From Frigidibacter mobilis (GTDB taxonomy: Bacteria > Pseudomonadota > Alphaproteobacteria > Rhodobacterales > Rhodobacteraceae), in contig NZ_CP012662.1 in the NCBI RefSeq assembly GCF_001620265.1, positions 26,060 to 90,059 on the forward strand: a DNA stretch of 64,000 bases, given 5' to 3'. A model generated the notes under the pieces. That model ran no database searches and had not been told where the DNA came from. It saw only the letters and a program-made list of their open reading frames with translations. Both the position numbers and the translations under genes were made by a program. Of the stretch, positions 48,770-58,176 are shown piece after piece; position 1 is the first letter of the stretch, and every line of letters begins with the position of its first letter.

Positions 48770-49837
48770 ATGAAACCCCAAGGAGCCGCTTTGACAGATG
48801 ATTTCGATGACCCCCTCATCACCATCGAGGAGGATGAAGAGGCTCACGAAGAGGATCTCTGGTTTCTGCCGGGACCATTCGAAGAAGAACCAGATGATTT
48901 GCCTCCCGGGCCGCGTGCAGAACCGCCGGACACTGCCGTCATCGAAGACTGGGCGAAGGCAGAAGGCGTTCACGCTGCGCGACTGGCAAGAGTGGCTGGA
49001 CGCCTGGGTGCTCTGGATGACAGGCTGCTGCGTGGCCCGGAAGGCTGGCGGCATCGCCTCGCTCTTATCGAGGCAGCGGACCTTAGCTGGTTCGCAGGGG
49101 ATCGGGTGAGTTCTGATCGTCTGGCGCTTTGGATATCGATGCGGCTGTCAGGTGCACAGGATGACCCAAATGCGCTGGCAAGAGTTGGATGGGCTGTTCG
49201 GCGCCTGACAGGCGGTCCCGGACCGAAGGCTGACTTGGCCGCCTTCCTGGATCGCCGCGATCCCGAGAACATTGAAGGCAGCGCTGAGCGTTTCGAGGAT
49301 CGCGCGGGTGGATGGCTGGACGTTATGACAGCCGCAACCGATCTCCACCCGATCACCAGGGCTTGCATGGGTTTTCACCTCTGGAGTCTGGCAGGCCTCG
49401 GACAGTACGGCGACCAGATCGAAGCCGCCGTCACCGCGTCCAGGATCGCGGCCAGCGATGGAAGCGGCGCCGTCTTCGCACCGCTCGCCATGGGCGGGGC
49501 AGGGGGGCTGCGTGCCTCGGGTTTGCCAACCGAACGCTTGGCACGCTGGTTAGATGGGATGAACAGCGCAATTCTAACGGCGATGCGTCATCTAGACGAT
49601 ACCGAGAAATGGAGTGCTCGGGCGGAAGGCGCCATGTCTCAGCTTTCGGGGCGAACTCCGGCGGCTCTTCGTTCGGCGTTGACAGAGTGGCCTTTGGTGT
49701 CAGCCCCGATGGCAGGGGCCTTAACAGGCGCAAGCCGCGCGGCGCTTCAAAGGAACCTCGCCTGGATGGAAAAGAGAGGCCTGATCCGGGAAGTGACGCA
49801 ACAAGGACGCTTCAGGATGTGGCGGATCGCCATCTAG
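48770..49837 (+). CDS. DUF1612 / RHE_PE00001-like protein with C-terminal HTH
   Basis: The protein has 355 residues. The N-terminus is acidic (DDPLITIEEDEEAHEEDLWF). A helical middle part has LARVAGRLGALDDRLLRG and ITRACMGFHLWSLAGLGQYG. The C-terminus looks like a winged helix (GALTGASRAALQRNLAWMEK then RGLIREVTQQGRFRMW). This layout fits the DUF1612/RHE_PE00001 family known from rhizobial and Rhodobacterales plasmids; its role is unknown. It likely regulates itself through the inverted repeat at its start. Confidence 0.65.
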   Translation: MKPQGAALTDDFDDPLITIEEDEEAHEEDLWFLPGPFEEEPDDLPPGPRAEPPDTAVIEDWAKAEGVHAARLARVAGRLGALDDRLLRGPEGWRHRLALIEAADLSWFAGDRVSSDRLALWISMRLSGAQDDPNALARVGWAVRRLTGGPGPKADLAAFLDRRDPENIEGSAERFEDRAGGWLDVMTAATDLHPITRACMGFHLWSLAGLGQYGDQIEAAVTASRIAASDGSGAVFAPLAMGGAGGLRASGLPTERLARWLDGMNSAILTAMRHLDDTEKWSARAEGAMSQLSGRTPAALRSALTEWPLVSAPMAGALTGASRAALQRNLAWMEKRGLIREVTQQGRFRMWRIAI

Positions 49838-50047
49838 AGGCCTTGACGAACCATTCGCCAGCGCGGTTCTGCGGGAAAGCCGCCATTAGTTCTGAATGCG
49901 GTGAGCGACGGCAGAGAGCCCAGAGCGCCGGAGGCTGTGTGGAGTGCCAATGTCCGTTTCCACTGAACCGGCCAAAAAAGTGTCAAGACCAAAGCCAGTT
50001 CAGCACCGATGCGACGGCGGGGCATCTCCCGGCGACCTGGCGTCGCC

Positions 50048-50875
50048 TCAGGATTCGGCCCCGCGTGCGATCAGGAGGTCCGTGGGTGGTGTGCGCAGGA
50101 GTTCGGCCGTGAACGAGCCGAGACCGGTGAAGGACAGGCTTCGGGTGTTGGCGCCGACCGCGATCAGGTCCGGTGCAAAGCTTCGGATTTCCTGGTGGCA
50201 TCCAGATCCTACCCCATCATGCACCAGATCGACCTTGGGCAGGGACGTGGCAAACCCTTCAGTCCAAGCCGCTGCCTGAGCCGCGGTTTCTCGCCGCACT
50301 TCACGTGCGAAGTCCGACGATGGCCCGCCGGTCAGGCCTTCGAACGGTGCCATCCATAGATGGAAGAGCCGGAACGCCGCCTGGGGGGCAATGTGGAGGG
50401 CAGTCTTGACCGCGTGTCGGCACGCGGATGAGAACGCGACCGGCGCCAGCACACGATTATAGTTGCCATGGACCGGGTCGGTGACGAGCAGCACTGGGGT
50501 GAGAGACCGGGCGACTACGCTCTCCACAGTCGTCGGCCTGAGCCCATCGAGAAAGCCCCTGTCACGGTGCCGGCCGGCGACGACGAGGTCGAACTCGGCG
50601 GAATTCACCAAATCAACTAGGCGCGTGATCGGATCGCCGGTCTCGACCAGGAGCTCGTAGGAGACCTCCCCGGCCAGGCTCTGTGCGGACGCCTCCAGAT
50701 GGACGCGACATTTCTCGGCAAGATCCGTCGTCAGGCTTTCCGGAACGCTGTCATCGACGATCGACACGACGCGCACGCGCGCGCCCAGATTGCCGGCAAG
50801 GAGGAAGCCGCGTTGCAGGGCGCGATCCGATCGCGCCGAAAGATCCGAGGCAATCAGGATGGACTTGATCTGCAT
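50048..50875 (-). CDS. Universal stress protein, tandem UspA domains
   Basis: The protein has 275 residues with two Usp folds. The first begins KSILIASDLSARSDRALQRG and contains DLVVAGRHRDRG then SVVARSLTPVLLV. The second begins NRVLAPVAFSSACRHAVKTA and ends DLIAVGANTRSLSF and ELLRTPPTDLLIA. Such proteins support survival under low oxygen or energy stress. It is divergent from the HTH and P-type ATPase genes, with an FnrL-type box in the gap. Confidence 0.9.
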   Translation of the reverse strand: MQIKSILIASDLSARSDRALQRGFLLAGNLGARVRVVSIVDDSVPESLTTDLAEKCRVHLEASAQSLAGEVSYELLVETGDPITRLVDLVNSAEFDLVVAGRHRDRGFLDGLRPTTVESVVARSLTPVLLVTDPVHGNYNRVLAPVAFSSACRHAVKTALHIAPQAAFRLFHLWMAPFEGLTGGPSSDFAREVRRETAAQAAAWTEGFATSLPKVDLVHDGVGSGCHQEIRSFAPDLIAVGANTRSLSFTGLGSFTAELLRTPPTDLLIARGAES

Positions 50876-51058
50876 GAAATGTGCTCCTTTCGGTCCGGCG
50901 ACGTGTGGTGTCTCGCACCGAAGTGCTGCCTTTCCGTGTCGGCACGGCGTGGGCAGAGGGGCATCTGCGGTCCTGGGACCACGTGCCGCCGTCGCCCCGG
51001 CTTCGTCCTGGGCCCCTCGATGACGGCGTCATTATAACACGACCAAACCGTGCGATAT

Positions 51059-51072
51059 TTGACCGGGATCAA
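51059..51072. promoter_or_regulatory. FnrL/FNR-type box
   Basis: TTGACCGGGATCAA fits the Crp/Fnr half-sites TTGAY-N4-RTCAA used by FnrL. It lies 58 bases before the HTH gene start and 184 before the usp gene, so oxygen-dependent control of either side is plausible. Confidence 0.65.
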
Positions 51073-51129
51073 ACTCAACGGCCAAAAAGTGGGTATCCTG
51101 CATCTATCGAGACCAAACAGGCGTATCCG

Positions 51130-51369
51130 ATGCCACGTGAGCTGTATCAGACCGTGAAAGAAATCGGCGACCGCCTGGAGGTCAGCGAGGCGACGGTGCG
51201 CGGTTGGATCAAGGACGGGGCCTTGCGCGCGATCGACATCGGAAAAGGTTGGCGAATCGCCGACCGGGATCTCGAAGATTTCCTGACGCGCCGCGAGACC
51301 CGCGCGCGCGATGAGGCGTTCGAAGACGGCGCCGCCGCCGCGGACAGCACGCCAGACCACGGCGGCTGA
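51130..51369 (+). CDS. Excisionase-like helix-turn-helix protein
   Basis: From the ATG at 51130 the protein has 79 residues. LYQTVKEIGDRLEVSEATVR then GWIKDGALRAIDIGKGWRIA is a MerR/excisionase-type DNA-binding fold (HTH_17). It ends in an acidic tail. It lies between an FnrL-type box and the P-type ATPase gene and may regulate that operon. Confidence 0.75.
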   Translation: MPRELYQTVKEIGDRLEVSEATVRGWIKDGALRAIDIGKGWRIADRDLEDFLTRRETRARDEAFEDGAAAADSTPDHGG

Positions 51370-51504
51370 TTATGAGCGGACAGACGCGCGCTTCGCGGTG
51401 GCGCGTCCGTTCGGCTGCCCCCATCACGCGCGTCGGGATCGGACGCGCGCCAAGGATCCAAGCCGCGATTTGGCACGCTCGGCGCCGGAAAGGAATAGGA
51501 GCAA

Positions 51505-54228
51505 ATGACCCACCCAGACATGGCCGCCCGGTATCACGCCCAACATGCCGGCGACGCGCTCGACACGCTCGACACGACCCACGCCGGCCTCTCGACCGAG
51601 GAGGCCGCTCGCCGCCTGTCGGAGTACGGCGCCAACCGCCTGCCCGAACCGCCGAAACCCAGTCCGGTGCTGCGGTTCCTCGCCCATTTCCACAACGTCC
51701 TGATCTACGTGCTGCTTGGCGCGGCGGTGGTCACAGCGGCGCTCCAGCATTGGATCGACACGGGGGTGATCCTCGCGGTGGTCATCGTCAACGCGGTGAT
51801 CGGCTACATCCAGGAGGGCCGCGCCGAACAGGCGATGGCGGCGATCCGGGGCATGCTCGCGCCGCACTCCGCCGTGCTGCGCGACGGCAAACGCGTCAGC
51901 GTCGACGCAGCCGACCTCGTGCCGGGCGACATCGTGCTCGTAGAGGCGGGCGACCGGGTGCCGGCCGACCTGCGACTGATCGAGGCGCGCGGACTAAAGG
52001 CCGAGGAGGCAATCCTCACCGGCGAATCTGTCCCCGTCGACAAGGGCACCCGGCCGGTCGACGCAGACGCCGATCTCGGCGACCGGACGCCGATGCTGTT
52101 CTCCGGCACGCTGGTCGCCGCCGGCACCGGGCGTGGCGTGGTCACCGCCACGGGGGGACACACGCAGATCGGGCGGATCAGCGGGATGCTGGCGGAGGTC
52201 GAAACGCTGACGACGCCGCTCGTGGCGCAGATGGACCGGTTTGCCCGCTGGCTGACAGTGTTCATCCTGATGCTGGCCGCCGTGCTGCTCGCTTACGGGT
52301 ATTTCGTGGGCCACATGGCGTTCTCCGAGCTGTTCATGGCCGTGGTCGGCCTTTCGGTGGCGGCAATCCCGGAAGGTCTGCCGGCGGTGCTCACCATCAC
52401 CCTCGCAGTCGGTGTGCAGGCGATGGCGCGACGCAACGCCATCGTCCGCCGGCTGCCGGCGATCGAGACCCTGGGCTCGGTCTCGGTGATCTGCTCCGAC
52501 AAGACCGGCACGCTTACCCGAAACGAGATGACGGTGGCCTCGCTCGCCGCCGCCGAGCACATATATTCCGTGAGCGGCAACGGCTACGCGCCCGAGGGCG
52601 CGGTGCGTTGGCGCGAGGCCGACGCCCATCCGGAAGACCACGCGGTGCTGATGGAATTCGCCCGCACGGCAGCGCTGTGCAACGATTCCGTCCTGCGTGT
52701 CCGCGGCGAAGACTGGCATGTCGAGGGCGACCCGATGGAGGGGGCGCTGCTGGCGCTCGCGGGTAAGATCACCGGCGACGGAGCTGAGCCATTCCAGAGC
52801 TGGTGCCGCGACGACGCGATCCCCTTCGACGCCGCGCATCGCTACATGGCCGTATTGCACCACGGCGAAGAGGGGGCCGCGCGGATCCACGTCAAGGGTG
52901 CGCCCGAGGCGGTGCTTGCGCTCTGCCGCGACCAGCGCGCTGCCGGTGGCGGCACCGAGCCGCTCGATCCCGGCTATTGGCACGAGATGGTCGACACCCT
53001 TGCGGCCGAAGGCCAGCGGGTGATTGCGGTGGCGGTGCGGATGGTGCCGGGCGGACATGCCGCGCTGAGCACCACCGACCTCGACGGCACGCTCACGCTC
53101 ATTGGCTTGATCGGCCTGATCGACCCGCCGCGCGCCGAGGCGATTGCGGCGGTGGCCGAATGCCGCGCCGCCGGCATCCGGGTGAAGATGATCACCGGCG
53201 ACCATGCCGCGACGGCCCGCGCCATCGCCGGGATGATCGGGCTCGAAAACCACGAACGGGTCCTGACCGGCGCGGATGTCGAAGCGATGGACGATGCCGC
53301 GCTTACCGATGCCGTGGTCGAGACCGACATCTTCGCCCGCACCTCGCCCGCCCACAAGCTGCGCCTCGTCACCGCGCTTCAGTCCCATGGGCTGACCATC
53401 GCGATGACCGGCGACGGGGTGAACGACGCCCCGGCGCTGAAACGGGCCGATGCCGGCATCGCCATGGGGCTGAAGGGCTCGGAGGCGGCGAAGGAGGCGG
53501 CCGAGTTCGTGCTGGCCGACGACAATTTCGCCTCGATTGCCGCCGCCGTGCGCGAGGGCCGCACCGTCTACGACAACATCAAGAAGGTGATCAGTTGGAC
53601 CCTGCCCACCAATGCCGGCGAGGCGATGACCATCATTGTCGCCCTGTTCGCGGGCATGGCGCTTCCGATCACCGCCGTGCAGATCCTCTGGGTCAACCTC
53701 ATCACCGCGGTGACGCTCGGGATCGCGCTGGCCTTCGAGCCCTCGGAATCCGGCACCATGCGCCGCCCGCCGCGTCCGCGTGACGAGCCGCTTCTGACCG
53801 GCGAGCTGGTCTGGCACATCGTGCTGGTCTCGACCCTGTTCCTGACCGCGGTCTTCGGGATGTATTTCTACGCGATCGACAAGGGTTACGACCAGGCGCT
53901 GGCGCAGACCCTGGCGATGAACATGCTGGTGGTGCTGGAGATCTTCCATCTGTTCTTCATCCGCAACATCCACGGCACTTCGCTCACCTGGGCTGCGGTG
54001 CGCGGCACGCGGATCGTCTGGGCCTGCGTGGTCGCCGTTACCGCCGCGCAATTCGCCATCACCTACGTGCCACCGTTGCAGAGGGTGTTCGGCACGCAGG
54101 CCGTGACCCTTGCCGACGGCCTGCTGATCGTCGGCGTCGGCGCTGTGTTCTTCGCCCTGATCGAGACCGAAAAGCAGATGCGGTTGGCGTTTCGGGGGCC
54201 GCTGGCGGAACGCGGGAACCAGCGGTGA
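51505..54228 (+). CDS. Cation-translocating P-type ATPase (P2 type)
   Basis: The protein has 907 residues and is intact. A cation-ATPase N-terminal domain (HAGLSTEEAARRLSEYGANR) is followed by the actuator loop LTGESVPVDKG, the phosphorylation site CSDKTGTLTRNEM (aspartate near 332), and the hinge MTGDGVNDAPALKRAD (near 637). About ten membrane helices are spread in the usual 2+2+6 pattern. The family moves Ca2+, Na+ or similar ions across the inner membrane. AGGAG lies upstream of the ATG. The FnrL box and Usp neighbour suggest use under low oxygen. Confidence 0.92.
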   Translation: MTHPDMAARYHAQHAGDALDTLDTTHAGLSTEEAARRLSEYGANRLPEPPKPSPVLRFLAHFHNVLIYVLLGAAVVTAALQHWIDTGVILAVVIVNAVIGYIQEGRAEQAMAAIRGMLAPHSAVLRDGKRVSVDAADLVPGDIVLVEAGDRVPADLRLIEARGLKAEEAILTGESVPVDKGTRPVDADADLGDRTPMLFSGTLVAAGTGRGVVTATGGHTQIGRISGMLAEVETLTTPLVAQMDRFARWLTVFILMLAAVLLAYGYFVGHMAFSELFMAVVGLSVAAIPEGLPAVLTITLAVGVQAMARRNAIVRRLPAIETLGSVSVICSDKTGTLTRNEMTVASLAAAEHIYSVSGNGYAPEGAVRWREADAHPEDHAVLMEFARTAALCNDSVLRVRGEDWHVEGDPMEGALLALAGKITGDGAEPFQSWCRDDAIPFDAAHRYMAVLHHGEEGAARIHVKGAPEAVLALCRDQRAAGGGTEPLDPGYWHEMVDTLAAEGQRVIAVAVRMVPGGHAALSTTDLDGTLTLIGLIGLIDPPRAEAIAAVAECRAAGIRVKMITGDHAATARAIAGMIGLENHERVLTGADVEAMDDAALTDAVVETDIFARTSPAHKLRLVTALQSHGLTIAMTGDGVNDAPALKRADAGIAMGLKGSEAAKEAAEFVLADDNFASIAAAVREGRTVYDNIKKVISWTLPTNAGEAMTIIVALFAGMALPITAVQILWVNLITAVTLGIALAFEPSESGTMRRPPRPRDEPLLTGELVWHIVLVSTLFLTAVFGMYFYAIDKGYDQALAQTLAMNMLVVLEIFHLFFIRNIHGTSLTWAAVRGTRIVWACVVAVTAAQFAITYVPPLQRVFGTQAVTLADGLLIVGVGAVFFALIETEKQMRLAFRGPLAERGNQR

Positions 54229-54601
54229 AACCGGGGCGTCTTGGTGTGGGATGCCGGCCCTTGTGCAAGTCGCGTGTCCCGTCCGCGTTCCAATGTCCCG
54301 GGGACACAAAGGAGTCCATTTGTGAAGCTCAGTGGTCTGTCGGTCCGGCTAGGCTGCCCTTTCCCAAATCTCCGATGGCGGGCGGAGCGTGCCCAGGGTT
54401 TGTGTCTCCGGCGAAACCCACCGTTCTCGTCAAGCTGCCCAAAGCCGACTTTCGCGTCGATGTGTCCAACGACAGCATAGTCCGCATTGCGTTGGTTCAT
54501 GTGCCGCGAGGCGAAGGTCTGCTTCGTCAATGCTCGCAGGCACTGTAGGCTGGGAAGATGATGTCGTGGCGGCTGAAATTTCCACGCATGTGACGCAAAG
54601 T
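54229..54601. other. Intergenic region without a recognisable gene
   Basis: The 373 bases between the convergent ATPase and HTH genes show no frame with a motif or ribosome site. A short GTCCCGGGGAC palindrome lies at about 54295-54305. Confidence 0.4.
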
Positions 54602-55444
54602 TCACCGCGAAATCTCCCCTGCCAACACCGCTCTTCCGTGCACCGCCAAAGTTGCTGAAAACCTCTGGCACCCAAACCTGCGGATTACATCGAGTACCCG
54701 CGCCTCGTAGGCAGCGTGTCCGATCAAGCGACACAAGTCGGACGCGTGGAACTGGCGGTTCGCAGTAGGTGCGGCTTGCATCTGTCTCAGCAATTCGCGC
54801 TCTTTGGGGTCCGTTATTGGTCTCGCGGGCGGCTTGACCGCGGGACGAGATTGAGTTCCCCACGAATTTCGCCATCGGCGCATGAAGCCAAGCAGGAAGC
54901 CGGCCGGCACCCTGCCGTTGCCTCGGGACCGGTTGAAGGCGAGGAAGCGATCCCAGATGACCTGGGTGTCGATGTTCCAGCAGGGCAACGTAGCCTTCGC
55001 GGCTTTGATGAGCTCTGCCCAACTGGTCTGAAAAACGTTCGAACTCGCGGTGATATCGATCAGCCCTGAGAAGATAGTTTTGTTATTATTATCTCTAGAT
55101 AGTGATGTGTCGCCTTCACCTGACACGAGATCATGGGTTTCACTCTCCTCGTCGAAAGCGGAAAACCGAAAGATCCAGGGCGCGAACTTGCCATTCGGCT
55201 TCGCCCGCTCGAGCTGCAACTCCGACGTCTCAAGTTCGCTCAAAAGAACCGAAAGATATTGTCGTGAGACACCCATCTTCTCCGCTAGGGCAGAAAGGGT
55301 GAAGGCTGCCGTTCCGCGCGACAAACCGTTATAGCCATCCTTCCAGGCGATGGCATCGAGGATGAGGGTAGCAAGCTTGTGCGCAGCAACAGAGAGATTT
55401 GTCTGCGTGATCCGTCGCAGGATCAGGCCGGTCGTAGGTTCCAT
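54602..55444 (-). CDS. Helix-turn-helix plasmid protein
   Basis: The protein has 280 residues from the ATG at 55444. The N-terminal part is helical and carries an HTH: AFTLSALAEKMGVSRQYLSV then LLSELETSELQLERA. The middle is variable, and the C-terminal part has VIRRFGCQRFSATLAVHGRA. Its layout is that of a plasmid regulator or an initiator-like protein, but I cannot decide between them. It is codirectional with 55680-56332. Confidence 0.6.
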   Translation of the reverse strand: MEPTTGLILRRITQTNLSVAAHKLATLILDAIAWKDGYNGLSRGTAAFTLSALAEKMGVSRQYLSVLLSELETSELQLERAKPNGKFAPWIFRFSAFDEESETHDLVSGEGDTSLSRDNNNKTIFSGLIDITASSNVFQTSWAELIKAAKATLPCWNIDTQVIWDRFLAFNRSRGNGRVPAGFLLGFMRRWRNSWGTQSRPAVKPPARPITDPKERELLRQMQAAPTANRQFHASDLCRLIGHAAYEARVLDVIRRFGCQRFSATLAVHGRAVLAGEISR

Positions 55445-55650
55445 GGTCGAGGTCTCCTTGGAGAACCGACGCCATGTCGTGAGACAACAACATTCTTGCC
55501 AGCAAAACAACTTTGCTGGTTGCAGGTGTTTTAGCGGTGCGCTAGGAAACTCTTGTTCACGGAGTTTTCTAGCACGGCGTCAGGCTTCACGGTCTGGCGT
55601 CGTCTCCTTTTCGGGGTTTTGCACAGCCTTCCGTGCGGGGTTGTCAGGAC

Positions 55651-55671
55651 GCGCGCGGTAAAACCGCGCGC
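55651..55671 (-). terminator. Hairpin past the stop of the 55680 gene
   Basis: GCGCGCGGT and ACCGCGCGC form a nine-base stem with a three-base loop, nine bases beyond the stop codon of the minus-strand gene. No T run follows on that strand. Confidence 0.45.
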
Positions 55672-55679
55672 AGATTTTG

Positions 55680-56332
55680 TCAGTAGCGAACTTCTTCAGA
55701 ACCATAGTTCCCGGCGTGATCACGCCAGTCGACGAAGACGGAACGGTAAAAGTAGCTGCCACATCCATTCGGGATGCTCAGGCCGGATGCGGCTGGCACC
55801 TGGCCCACGGTGGATCTTGTCCATCGGTAGTCGCCCTGCACGCCGTAGGACCCCAATCGCGTCGAGTCGCTGCGATTGCAGTCGCCATCTTGGTTTTCGT
55901 GCTGGCGGTACTGGATGTGATACACGCGAATGCTTCGAACGAAGTCAAAGGCGTCGCCCGAGATGTCGATGTCTGCTTGTTCATCCGCCTGGACGCGGAC
56001 AAGGGGATTGGAGTCGATTCCTGCGGTTCGGGCGGATCGCGGAACGTGATGTCATAAAGGCGTTCCATGGGCGACATCGGGTTGGGATCGTTGAACGACA
56101 CACCCATCGGACACCGCCAGATTTGCAAGGGCGGTTCGATCGGCCATGGCGTGATCCGCCGAATGAAGACCGCTCTAGCATGCGCGCAGGGCGCGGAGGC
56201 AGGCCAGCCCCCCGCAAGGCAGAGGAGGATTGCACAGTCCACCTGATAGGCCTGAGCCGGACCGGACGAGGCCATTAGTCCGGATATGCTTATTGCCGTG
56301 GCAGTGGCCACGCCGTGGATCACGTGCTTCAT
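55680..56332 (-). CDS. Exported protein of the conjugation region (one frameshift)
   Basis: From the ATG at 56332 a signal peptide (TAISISGLMASSGPAQA) is followed by the cysteine-rich YQVDCAILLCLAGGWPAS and PLQIWRCPMG. One base is missing near 55993. The second frame continues YHIQYRQHENQDGDCNRSD and SGLSIPNGCGSYFYRSVF to 55680. The full protein has about 217 residues with several cysteines, suggesting a disulfide-bonded periplasmic protein. Similar genes accompany VirB loci in this order. Function unknown. Confidence 0.65.
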
Positions 56333-56794
56333 GATGCCGACTCCATCTATAATGGTGCAGCGATACGAAACAACATTAATGATAGCAAGGAGATTTGATT
56401 GATGGTCGCGTGCGATTGTTCGCTTGTCTAGCTTGATGGCTTCCAAGAACTGACGTCGGTTCTGGCTAGCTTCGGCGTCTTGAAAGTGGCCAAAATTGCC
56501 GACCTCTTTCATGTTAACTTTCACTCAAATATCTGTAAACAAATACAAATATAGCATTTCAATGCGGCCACGAAAGCGGTCATGGAAGAACAGGCCGCAT
56601 GAGCCCGTCACACGGCGAGTCGCAGCGCTCATGGTCTCGGGAATGGCAGAACGGAAAACTGTCTCGCCTGGTTCCCCGGCGGGAATCCGGGCGCAGAAGG
56701 ACGGGGTGGAGCAACGAGCCTATGTTGGGACCGAACATGATCTTGAAGATTTATGTCAGTATCTGATACGATTGAACATGGATAGGAGAGTCTG
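56333..56794 (+). promoter_or_regulatory. Intergenic region with the parDE promoter
   Basis: TTGAAG (56743-56748) and TACGAT (56767-56772) are spaced by 18 bases, with the small palindrome GTATCTGATAC (56759-56769) overlapping the -10, a likely ParD operator. An AGGAGAG ribosome site precedes the parD ATG. The rest (56333-56740) has no convincing gene. Confidence 0.45.
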
Positions 56795-57037
56795 ATGCCA
56801 AACGTCCACCTGACCGAACCGATGCAGAAATATGTGCAGGCGCAGATAGAGTCCGGCGCCTACGCCAATCTGAGCGAAGTCGTGCGCGCCGGCGTAAGGA
56901 TGCTGATGGAGAAGGATGGCGCGCGGCAGTTCTATGCCCTCAAGGCCGATCTCGAGATGGCAGCCACCCTGGCCGAGAATGGGGATTTCGCCGAGTTCGA
57001 TGCCCAAGCCTTCGAACCGGATGCGTTTGATCGCTGA
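56795..57037 (+). CDS. parD: ParD-family antitoxin
   Basis: The protein has 80 residues. A ribbon-helix-helix N-terminus (NVHLTEPMQKYVQAQIESGA then YANLSEVVRAGVRMLME) binds DNA as a dimer; the acidic C-terminal tail (ENGDFAEFDAQAFEPDAFD) wraps the toxin. It lies five bases before the toxin gene and probably represses the operon. The pair would stabilise the plasmid. Confidence 0.9.
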   Translation: MPNVHLTEPMQKYVQAQIESGAYANLSEVVRAGVRMLMEKDGARQFYALKADLEMAATLAENGDFAEFDAQAFEPDAFDR

Positions 57038-57042
57038 CCCGA

Positions 57043-57363
57043 ATGACGATTCGGCTTTCCGGACAGGCCAAGTCCGACCTTGAAGAGATACGCACCTACA
57101 CCGTCGAAACATGGGGCAGGGACCAGTGGCTCGTCTATTACCGCCAATTGGTCACCGCCTTCGAGCGGATCACTGGGGATCCCGACGCGGGCCGGGACAG
57201 GAGTCTCTTTGTCCCGGGGATGCGGTCCGTCAATTGCCAGCGACACGTGATCTTCTACAAGCGGCTCGATGCGGCGGATGGCGCGGCAGTCATCCTGCGC
57301 ATCGTGCATCAGCGCCGCAACATGCCCGCGCTCGTCTACTACGAGGATCTCGACGGCGGTTAA
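57043..57363 (+). CDS. parE: ParE/RelE-family toxin
   Basis: The protein has 106 residues. RLSGQAKSDLEEIRTYTVET and the C-terminal HVIFYKRLDAADGAAVILRI then VHQRRNMPALVYYED are typical of ParE. ParE toxins poison DNA gyrase. It lies in an operon with parD. Confidence 0.9.
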   Translation: MTIRLSGQAKSDLEEIRTYTVETWGRDQWLVYYRQLVTAFERITGDPDAGRDRSLFVPGMRSVNCQRHVIFYKRLDAADGAAVILRIVHQRRNMPALVYYEDLDGG

Positions 57364-57377
57364 GCCCATGCGATTGC

Positions 57378-57656
57378 TCAGTCCAATAGCTCGACCAGTC
57401 TTCCATAGTCTTCACTGACCTCGCGCGCCTCCTGAAACGCCCGTTGGCGCTCGGCATCAAGACAGCGGAAGTATTCCTGAATGTCGGCAATGTAGCCCTC
57501 GAAATCAGAACGCAGCAGATCGGCATAGGCACGAATATCTTCTCGCGACTGAGGCAAGAACGGTCGCTCGGGAGGTACGCAATCCGCAGCCGCGGCTACC
57601 GGCATGCTTCCAAGCAGGAGCGCGAACAGCAACGGTGCGTTGCGCGCAATAAACAA
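57378..57656 (-). CDS. Small exported protein
   Basis: The protein has 92 residues with a clear signal peptide (LLFALLLGSMPVAAAADC). The mature part is helical and charged (REDIRAYADLLRSDFEGYIA, ECLR-like EYFRCLDAERQRAFQEA). It is convergent with parE and sits beside the conjugation operon. No family recognised. Confidence 0.65.
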   Translation of the reverse strand: MFIARNAPLLFALLLGSMPVAAAADCVPPERPFLPQSREDIRAYADLLRSDFEGYIADIQEYFRCLDAERQRAFQEAREVSEDYGRLVELLD

Positions 57657-57850
57657 GCGCAGGGCAAAACTCCTTTGCCGCCTTTAAGATTATCATTGTG
57701 TCGGCTATCACCGTTATCGGAGCAAGGTGAACTTCGTCAACACGTTATTATTGCCTTGCTATCATTAATGTTGTTTTGTATCGCTCACGGTGTTGCGACC
57801 CCGTGGGCCTGATACTGCACCCAGGCAGAACAAGGACCCAAGGGAAGGCC

Positions 57851-58176
57851 ATGATAGAAGAAGCCCGAATGTGGTTACAGAAGACGGACTGCGCGGCTTG
57901 CTCGCCGAGGGATACCTCATTGAGGTGGTCTGCAAGGAGAGAGCAGAGAAGCGCCATAACAGCTGGTACGGCTCGTGGGTCATCCGCGCCGTCGCCACTG
58001 ATGGGCGTGACGATAAAATGCTCGTCACCAGCCGAAGCGTCCTCAAGCTCCGCGACTTTAAAACCATCGTTGGCCTTGTCAGTTTCCTGGCCGACATGGG
58101 CTGTACGACCGCTAGCATCCCACTTGAAGAAGGTGGCCGCGAGCGTCACGCCGCGCCTCCGGTCAAAGGCAGCTGA
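57851..58176 (+). CDS. Small protein at the head of the T4SS operon (one frameshift)
   Basis: The ATG at 57851 (MIEEARM) and the main frame join if one G is restored near 57872. The protein then reads VVTEDGLRGLLAEGYLIEVV, HNSWYGSWVIRAVATDG, SRSVLKLRDFKTIVGLVSFL, about 109 residues. The mixed alpha-beta pattern suggests a cytoplasmic regulator. It overlaps the transglycosylase gene by 44 bases, so it belongs to the same operon. Confidence 0.6.

Noticed and set aside
51994..54309. A 771-codon open frame on the minus strand opposite the P-type ATPase
   Set aside because: It is a GC-rich antisense shadow with histidine and glycine-rich low-complexity translation; the plus-strand ATPase has all family motifs.
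56496..56795. A 99-codon plus-strand frame before parD
   Set aside because: No ribosome site or motif; it overlaps the promoter and operator of parDE.
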